Shown here piece after piece: positions 59,658 to 64,000 of a DNA stretch of 64,000 nucleotides. This DNA is from Sulfurovum sp. Its GTDB lineage: Bacteria; Campylobacterota; Campylobacteria; Campylobacterales; Sulfurovaceae. Position 1 is the first letter of the stretch, and every line of letters begins with the position of its first letter. The DNA is taken from positions 1-64,000 of the forward strand of contig JAUZSE010000023.1 in NCBI GenBank assembly GCA_030949725.1. The letters run 5' to 3'. The notes beneath the pieces were generated by a model. The model did no database searches and had not been told where the DNA came from. It was given only the letters and a program-made list of their open reading frames with translations. A program made the translations under genes and the position numbers.

Positions 59658-59807
59658 GTTTGTCCTTGTAGTAGTGTTGGTTTTAATGGTTTAATAAATA
59701 TCGTTTAGGCTAGAATAACTCTAGTATGTCCAGATACACAGAGAAACTATTAGAGGAGGGTATGAAATGTCTCCCAATAGCTTTTATGAATATCTGGGTA
59801 GGTAGGA

Positions 59808-59831
59808 GAGTTTAGGCAAAAGCCTAAACTC
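59808..59831 (-). terminator. Strong hairpin between rplL and rpoB
   Basis: GAGTTTAGGC (59808-59817) and GCCTAAACTC (59822-59831) pair over ten bases around AAAA. It lies 16 bases after the rplL stop. There is no T-run downstream on the minus strand, so partial termination or an RNase III processing site, as in other rplL-rpoB gaps, are both possible. Confidence 0.55.
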
Positions 59832-59847
59832 ACTTAAATAAAATAGA

Positions 59848-60216
59848 TTATTTAAGTTCACAAGAAGCGCCAGCTTCTTCAATTTGTTTTTTGAATGCTT
59901 CAGCTTCATCTTTAGATATAGCTTCTTTAAGTACAGTAGGAACACCTTCAACTGCACCTTTTGCTTCTTTAAGTCCAAGACCTGTGATAGCTCTTACTAC
60001 TTTAATAGCATTGATTTTTTTCTCACCAGCACCTGTAAGTATTACGTCAAATTCTGTTTGCTCTTCTTCAGCTTCAGCCACTGCTCCACCACCAGCTACT
60101 ACTGTAGCTTGCGCAGATACGCCAAATTTTTCTTCAAATTCTTTTACAAGCTCTGAAAGCTCTAGTACTGACATGTTTGAGATAAACTCAAGAACATCTT
60201 CTTTAGTTGTTGCCAT
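59848..60216 (-). CDS. rplL: 50S ribosomal protein L7/L12
   Basis: The 122-residue stalk protein has the helical N-terminal dimerisation domain ([26 protein letters not shown]), an alanine/glycine hinge and the C-terminal domain with [27 protein letters not shown] that contacts the translation factors. The rplL-rplJ gap of 82 bases carries an attenuator-like hairpin. Confidence 0.98.
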   Translation of the reverse strand: MATTKEDVLEFISNMSVLELSELVKEFEEKFGVSAQATVVAGGGAVAEAEEEQTEFDVILTGAGEKKINAIKVVRAITGLGLKEAKGAVEGVPTVLKEAISKDEAEAFKKQIEEAGASCELK

Positions 60217-60265
60217 TTTTAATTCCTTAAAATATATATTATAAATGCTTTTGCATCTTCAAATC

Positions 60266-60287
60266 AAAAAAACCACTGAATTAGTGG
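60266..60287 (-). terminator. Attenuator-like terminator between rplJ and rplL
   Basis: On the minus strand CCACT, AATTC, AGTGG form a five-pair stem followed directly by T7 (plus-strand A7 at 60266-60272). It lies 12 bases after the rplJ stop and 50 bases before the rplL start, inside what must be one ribosomal operon. A partial terminator here would lower L7/L12 mRNA or set its ratio, although L7/L12 is normally needed in excess. Confidence 0.5.
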
Positions 60288-60298
60288 CTCTCACCACT

Positions 60299-60784
60299 CT
60301 ACGCTTCTTCTTCTAATTTCTTAGAAAGCGCATCCATTCCAATTGTAAAGTTTTGCACAGGTGCATTCCATACATTAAGAAGCATACCAATAAGTACATC
60401 TCTTGTAGGAAGTTTAGCCATAGCATTGATTGTTTCCATGCTTGCAACTTCACCCTGGATTAAACCAGCTTTGATTGAAAAACTATCTTTAAATTGAGTT
60501 GCTGCAATATCTGCAATTTTACAAGGTGTCACTTGTGCGTCACCCCAAATTACAAGGTTTGTATCTGTAAAATCTACTGCTTCACAACCTGCATTTTTCA
60601 ATGCGATCATTGCCAGTTTATTTTTAACAACCTGTACTTTTGTATCTTCATCTTTTCCAAGATTTCTTACAATCTCAAGGTTTTCAACAGTCATACCTTT
60701 GTAATCACAAACGATAATCGCACCAGCACCTTTGAATTCTGCTGTCATTTCTGCAACCAATTCTTCTTTTCTAGTTCTAGTCAT
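60299..60784 (-). CDS. rplJ: 50S ribosomal protein L10
   Basis: The 161-residue stalk base protein has the N-terminal rRNA-binding domain (ELVAEMTAEFKGAGAIIVCDYKGMTVENLE) and a C-terminal helix for L7/L12 dimers. It is preceded by a 202-base leader with several stems. GGAAGGAG is a strong ribosome site. Confidence 0.97.
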   Translation of the reverse strand: MTRTRKEELVAEMTAEFKGAGAIIVCDYKGMTVENLEIVRNLGKDEDTKVQVVKNKLAMIALKNAGCEAVDFTDTNLVIWGDAQVTPCKIADIAATQFKDSFSIKAGLIQGEVASMETINAMAKLPTRDVLIGMLLNVWNAPVQNFTIGMDALSKKLEEEA

Positions 60785-60986
60785 ATATTCTCCTTCCGAT
60801 CTCTAAAAGGGTATTGGATACCAATACACCTGCTCTTTCAAACAGATTAATTAAGCTTTCGCCCCTTTTATCTTAAATCTAAGATATGAACCTAATAGTC
60901 CTATGAGTAGTAAAATTACTCTCAAATAAAAACTACCACTAGCTCTTGTTTGAAAACAATATGCAAGAAAAGGCCTAAGCCTCTTC
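60785..60986 (-). promoter_or_regulatory. Leader of rplJ, candidate L10 autoregulatory leader
   Basis: The 202 bases between rplA and rplJ contain a stem GTATTGG/CCAATAC and a GCGAAAGC tetraloop-type hairpin shortly before the rplJ start. The size and place match the L10 leader to which the L10-L12 complex binds in many bacteria, but I could not verify its kink-turn. A weak AGGC/GCCT hairpin follows the rplA stop. Confidence 0.35.
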
Positions 60987-61697
60987 TTAACTTGCTTTAA
61001 TATCCATTACTTCTGTAGTATCAAGTGTAATTGATGGACTCATTGTAAGTGATATTGCTGCATTCGAAATATATCTACCTTTAGCAGATGCAGGTTTTGC
61101 TTTGTTCACCATTTCAAGAAGTGTTACAAAGTTTTCTTTGATTGCTTCTTTAGAGAATGAAATTTTTCCTATTCCTGCGTGAATGTTACCTTTTTTGTCT
61201 ACTCTAAAGTTAACTTGTCCACCCTTTGCATTTTCAACAGCTTTTGTAACATCCATAGTTACAGTCCCCGTTTTAGGGTTAGGCATAAGACCTTTTGGTC
61301 CAAGAATTCTTGCTACTTTACCAAGAACACCCATCATATCTGGTGTAGAGATGACGATATCAAAGTCAATTTTACCGGCAGTAATATCTTCAATAAGATC
61401 TGCAGCACCTACAAGGTCCGCACCAGCAGCTTTCGCTTCGTCTGCTTTTGCGTCTTTAGCAAACACTGCAACTCTTACTTTTTTACCAGTTCCATTAGGA
61501 AGAACAACTGATCCTCTCACCATTTGATCTGCATGTCTTGGGTCAACATTTAAATTAAGTGCTACTTCAACTGTTTCATCAAATTTTGCTGATTTAAGTT
61601 CTTTAAGTATAGTCATTGCTTCATCAACACCATATTCTTTAGTTGCATCAATTTTTTTAAGTAATGCTTCTCTTCTTTTAGTTGGTTTTTTTGCCAT
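60987..61697 (-). CDS. rplA: 50S ribosomal protein L1
   Basis: The start ATG at 61697 gives 236 residues beginning [17 protein letters not shown], the usual L1 start, with GGAG seven bases upstream; an earlier in-frame ATG at 61727 would add ten unrelated residues. [20 protein letters not shown] and [20 protein letters not shown] are the conserved rRNA-binding segments of the L1 stalk. Confidence 0.97.
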   Translation of the reverse strand: MAKKPTKRREALLKKIDATKEYGVDEAMTILKELKSAKFDETVEVALNLNVDPRHADQMVRGSVVLPNGTGKKVRVAVFAKDAKADEAKAAGADLVGAADLIEDITAGKIDFDIVISTPDMMGVLGKVARILGPKGLMPNPKTGTVTMDVTKAVENAKGGQVNFRVDKKGNIHAGIGKISFSKEAIKENFVTLLEMVNKAKPASAKGRYISNAAISLTMSPSITLDTTEVMDIKAS

Positions 61698-61778
61698 TTT
61701 GTTTCTCCGCTTATTATGCTCCCACATTTTTAAATCATGTGGTTAAGATTGATTTCTAAAGAGTAGCTAGTCTAAGGA

Positions 61779-62204
61779 CTAGTCTACGATTTCAACACCC
61801 ATACTTCTACAAGAACCAGCTATAATATTTGCTGCCATTGCTCGGTCATTTGTATTAAGGTCTACAATTTTTTGATCAATAATTTCATCAAGTTTTGCTT
61901 TAGTAATAGTTCCAACTTTATTAAGAATTGGATTATCTGTACCTTTTTTAATACCCGCAGCTTTCTTAATAAGATCACTTGCTGGTGGTTGCTTTGTTTC
62001 AAATGTAAAACTTCTATCAGCATACACTGTTACAATTACAGGGATTTTGAAACCCATTTTGTCTTTTGTTCTTTCATTAAAAGCTTTACAAAATTCCATA
62101 ATATTTACACCACGTTGTCCAAGTGCAGGACCTACTGGTGGTGATGGATTTGCTGATCCAGCGGGGATCATCATTTTGAACTTTTCAGTTATTTTTTTTG
62201 CCAT
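61779..62204 (-). CDS. rplK: 50S ribosomal protein L11
   Basis: The 141-residue protein has [32 protein letters not shown], the proline-rich N-terminal domain, and the C-terminal rRNA-binding domain ending [12 protein letters not shown]. It is 78 bases after nusG and 81 bases before rplA. Confidence 0.98.
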   Translation of the reverse strand: MAKKITEKFKMMIPAGSANPSPPVGPALGQRGVNIMEFCKAFNERTKDKMGFKIPVIVTVYADRSFTFETKQPPASDLIKKAAGIKKGTDNPILNKVGTITKAKLDEIIDQKIVDLNTNDRAMAANIIAGSCRSMGVEIVD

Positions 62205-62282
62205 CTGTTCTTCCTTTGAGATTAATTGGTATTACTGTATATCTTTTCGTTTTAAGTCCCAAGATAAAAGACTAGATAATAC

Positions 62283-62813
62283 TTATAGTATCTTCTCTAC
62301 TTCTGTGTAATCTATTTCAATTGGTGTATTCCTACCAAAAATAGAAACATTTAGTTTTAGTTTCCCGTGGTCAAGGTCATATTCTTCAACCATACCTGTA
62401 AAGTTAGAAAATGATCCATTCACGATACGTACCATCTCACCTATTTCAAAATCAACTTTTGGTCTCGGTGCAGATTTCTGCTCTACTCTGTCCAAGATGT
62501 TTTTAACATCTGCTGCAGGAAGTATAGTGGGTGTCTTTTGTTCACCGATAAATCTAGATACTCTTGGTAAAGACTGTATCTTGTGCCAAAGGTCTGTATC
62601 CAGGTCTATATGTGCAAAAGCATATCCAGAGTACAATGTTCTCTCTGTAATCTTTTTTTCACCATTTTTTACTTCAATCACTTCTTCTGTTGGAACAACG
62701 ATACGTTCAACTTTTTCTTCGATTCCATAATCGATGACAAGTTGCTCAATTGCTCTTTTTACAGAAAGTTCAGATCCTGAATACGTTTGAATTGCATACC
62801 ATTGATAATCCAT
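62283..62813 (-). CDS. nusG: Transcription antitermination factor NusG
   Basis: The 176-residue protein has an N-terminal NGN domain (WYAIQTYSGSELSVKRAIEQ and SGYAFAHIDL, with the phenylalanine-rich face that binds RNA polymerase) and a C-terminal KOW domain (VRIVNGSFSNFTGMVEEYD). It lies 8 bases after secE. Confidence 0.97.
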   Translation of the reverse strand: MDYQWYAIQTYSGSELSVKRAIEQLVIDYGIEEKVERIVVPTEEVIEVKNGEKKITERTLYSGYAFAHIDLDTDLWHKIQSLPRVSRFIGEQKTPTILPAADVKNILDRVEQKSAPRPKVDFEIGEMVRIVNGSFSNFTGMVEEYDLDHGKLKLNVSIFGRNTPIEIDYTEVEKIL

Positions 62814-62821
62814 TATTTATC

Positions 62822-63001
62822 CTATAAAACTGATGATATAATTGATGACATCAAGAAGTCAACCAATGCTAAAAATATTGATATCACAGTTACTACGAGA
62901 ATAACTGCTAAAAATGCTTGTCTTACTTGTACTTTTGTTGGAAATATAACTTTATGGATCTCCGCTCTCGCGTTTGTTATAAATGTTGAAATTTTTCCCA
63001 T
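62822..63001 (-). CDS. secE: Preprotein translocase subunit SecE
   Basis: This 59-residue protein reads MGKISTFITNARAEIHKVIFPTKVQVRQ, then one membrane helix. It has the short Campylobacterota form of SecE with the amphipathic EIHKVIFPT segment that contacts SecY. It stands between tRNA(Trp) and nusG, its standard place. Confidence 0.93.
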   Translation of the reverse strand: MGKISTFITNARAEIHKVIFPTKVQVRQAFLAVILVVTVISIFLALVDFLMSSIISSVL

Positions 63002-63022
63002 AGTTTTGTTACCTTATTATTG

Positions 63023-63098
63023 TGGCAGGCCAAGAGGGACTCGAACCCACGGCACCTGGTTTTGGAGACCAGTGCTCTACCAACTGAGCTATTGGCCT
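63023..63098 (-). tRNA. tRNA-Trp (anticodon CCA)
   Basis: On the minus strand 76 bases fold into a tRNA: acceptor AGGCCAA/TTGGCCT, D arm GCTC/GAGC, anticodon stem CTGGT/ACCAG with loop CTCCAAA giving CCA, T arm GTGGG/CCCTC-type pairing with TTCGAGT, discriminator G and encoded CCA. Its place between rpmG and secE is usual in Campylobacterota. Confidence 0.96.
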
Positions 63099-63148
63099 AA
63101 AAATATACCACTGAATTACTCCAATGGTATGCTAACAAAAGTCTCCGA

Positions 63149-63301
63149 TTACAGCTTCATCTCTTTATGTATAGTATGGCATTTACACCATTTACAATAC
63201 TTTTTAAGAGCAAGTTTCTCTGTTGTCGTTTTTTTGTTTTTATTGGTGTGATAATTACGTCTTGTACATTTCTCACAACCTAAGTGAACTGTTTCTCTCA
63301 T
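63149..63301 (-). CDS. rpmG: 50S ribosomal protein L33
   Basis: This 50-residue protein reads [23 protein letters not shown] and ends [18 protein letters not shown]. It is a four-cysteine (two CxxC) zinc-binding L33. It lies 51 bases after tuf and before tRNA(Trp). Confidence 0.95.
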   Translation of the reverse strand: MRETVHLGCEKCTRRNYHTNKNKKTTTEKLALKKYCKWCKCHTIHKEMKL

Positions 63302-63323
63302 TGTTATCTCCTATGATAAGTGC

Positions 63324-63343
63324 GTAAGAGGAAAACCTCTTAC
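63324..63343 (-). terminator. Hairpin between tuf and rpmG
   Basis: GTAAGAGG (63324-63331) and CCTCTTAC (63336-63343) pair perfectly over eight bases with an AAAA loop (TTTT on the minus strand), nine bases after the tuf stop. No T-run follows, so partial termination or an mRNA processing signal. Confidence 0.5.
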
Positions 63344-63352
63344 AGTGTATTA

Positions 63353-64000
63353 CTAAGTAATAATCTTAGCAACAACACCCGCACCAACTGTTCTACCACC
63401 TTCACGGATAGCAAATTTAGTACCCTCTTCGAGTGCAACTGGAGCGATAAGTTCAACGTTTATTTTAACGTTATCACCAGGCATAACCATTTCAGTACCT
63501 TCTTGAAGTCTTACTGAACCTGTTACATCTGTTGTACGAACATAAAATTGTGGTCTATAGTTATCAAAGAATGGAGTATGTCTACCACCCTCTTCTTTCG
63601 TAAGAACATAAATTTCAGCTTCAAATACAGTATGAGGAGTAATTGAACCTGGCTTACAAAGAACCATACCTCTTTGTACAGCTTCTTTATCGATACCACG
63701 GATTAGAACACCACAGTTATCACCAGCTTCTCCACAATCCATTTCTTTACGGAACATTTCAACACCAGTTACTGTTGTTTTCTGAGTATCTTTAAGTCCA
63801 ACGATTTCTACATCATTTCCGATACATACTGTACCTTTGTCTACTTTACCAGTGACAACTGTACCACGACCTTGAATAGTAAATACATCTTCAATTGCCA
63901 TCAAGAAATCTTTTTCTGTTTCTCTTACTGGTTGTGGGATATAAGTATCTACTGCATCCATAAGTGCATAAATTTTCTCAGACCACTCACCAGCAGTACC
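63353..64000 (-). CDS. tuf: Elongation factor Tu, C-terminal part
   Basis: The gene runs off the window; about 215 residues are visible, from [18 protein letters not shown] onward through domains II and III. Segments [56 protein letters not shown] and [13 protein letters not shown] are those of EF-Tu, and the frame is open to base 64000. The GTPase domain lies outside. It heads the run tuf-rpmG-tRNA(Trp)-secE-nusG. Confidence 0.97.
   Translation of the reverse strand, partial: GTAGEWSEKIYALMDAVDTYIPQPVRETEKDFLMAIEDVFTIQGRGTVVTGKVDKGTVCIGNDVEIVGLKDTQKTTVTGVEMFRKEMDCGEAGDNCGVLIRGIDKEAVQRGMVLCKPGSITPHTVFEAEIYVLTKEEGGRHTPFFDNYRPQFYVRTTDVTGSVRLQEGTEMVMPGDNVKINVELIAPVALEEGTKFAIREGGRTVGAGVVAKIIT

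Noticed and set aside
61698-61727. Longer L1 start at 61727
   Set aside because: The ten extra residues are not in the family, and the ATG at 61697 has GGAG at the right distance.

Overview
The window reads as a chromosomal segment of an AT-rich chemolithoautotrophic member of the Campylobacterota (Epsilonproteobacteria), closest in character to Sulfurovum or Sulfurimonas. The grounds are the continuous order tuf-rpmG-tRNA(Trp)-secE-nusG-rplKAJL-rpoB-rpoC-rpsL-rpsG-fusA, a nuo complex with a small Campylobacterota-type subunit after nuoD and no NADH-binding NuoE/NuoF pair, a UbiA-family enzyme of the MqnP (futalosine menaquinone) type, monomeric isocitrate dehydrogenase beside a biotin carboxylase, and an SbtA/SbtB bicarbonate pair. 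Genus assignment is inference.

Layout. 1-11647 (+): a bacterial cellulose operon bcsA-bcsB-bcsZ-bcsC. Two nearly identical ISAzo13-type insertion sequences sit in bcsB and bcsC, each with a 3-bp target duplication. bcsB has further stops and frameshifts, and bcsC carries a 1.2-kb direct duplication around a 206-bp insert. Removing the insertions in silico restores a BcsC of 889 residues in one frame and a BcsB that contains an embedded LamG-like lectin domain. 11745-14663 (-): tRNA(Arg), a decayed small gene, a membrane-anchored coiled-coil protein, mqnP, pssA and an OmpR-type response regulator. 14781-21562 (-): an envelope cluster with an outer-membrane barrel, a stand-alone subtilase-propeptide-like protein, a subtilase lipoprotein, a large hemopexin-repeat lipoprotein and a helical-repeat exported protein. 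21727-26235: miaA (+), then a TolC/HlyD/ABC-permease export triad (-) whose permease has no ATPase domain. 26285-36254 (-): nuoG-H-I-J-K-L-M-N. 36551-43700: an FAD/NAD(P) oxidoreductase, an AraC regulator (-), biotin carboxylase, isocitrate dehydrogenase, SbtA and SbtB. 43722-46939 (-): nuoA-B-C-D and the small NuoE-like subunit. 47142-64000: a rhodanese gene (+), then the translation and transcription block (-).

Together the genes describe menaquinone-linked respiration (nuo, mqnP), carbon assimilation (SbtAB, biotin carboxylase, isocitrate dehydrogenase), cell-surface functions (cellulose, protease/hemopexin cluster, export triad) and core gene expression.

Caution. Many conserved genes, including essential ones, carry one-base indels or in-frame stops here: rpoB (2), rpoC (1), nuoG (3), nuoH (1), nuoB (1), icd (2), biotin carboxylase (1), FAD oxidoreductase (1), subtilase (1). 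Because rpoB and rpoC cannot be inactive in a living cell, much of this is probably sequence or assembly error, and single-base lesions elsewhere should be judged the same way. The IS insertions, with inverted repeats and target duplications, cannot be explained as single-base error.
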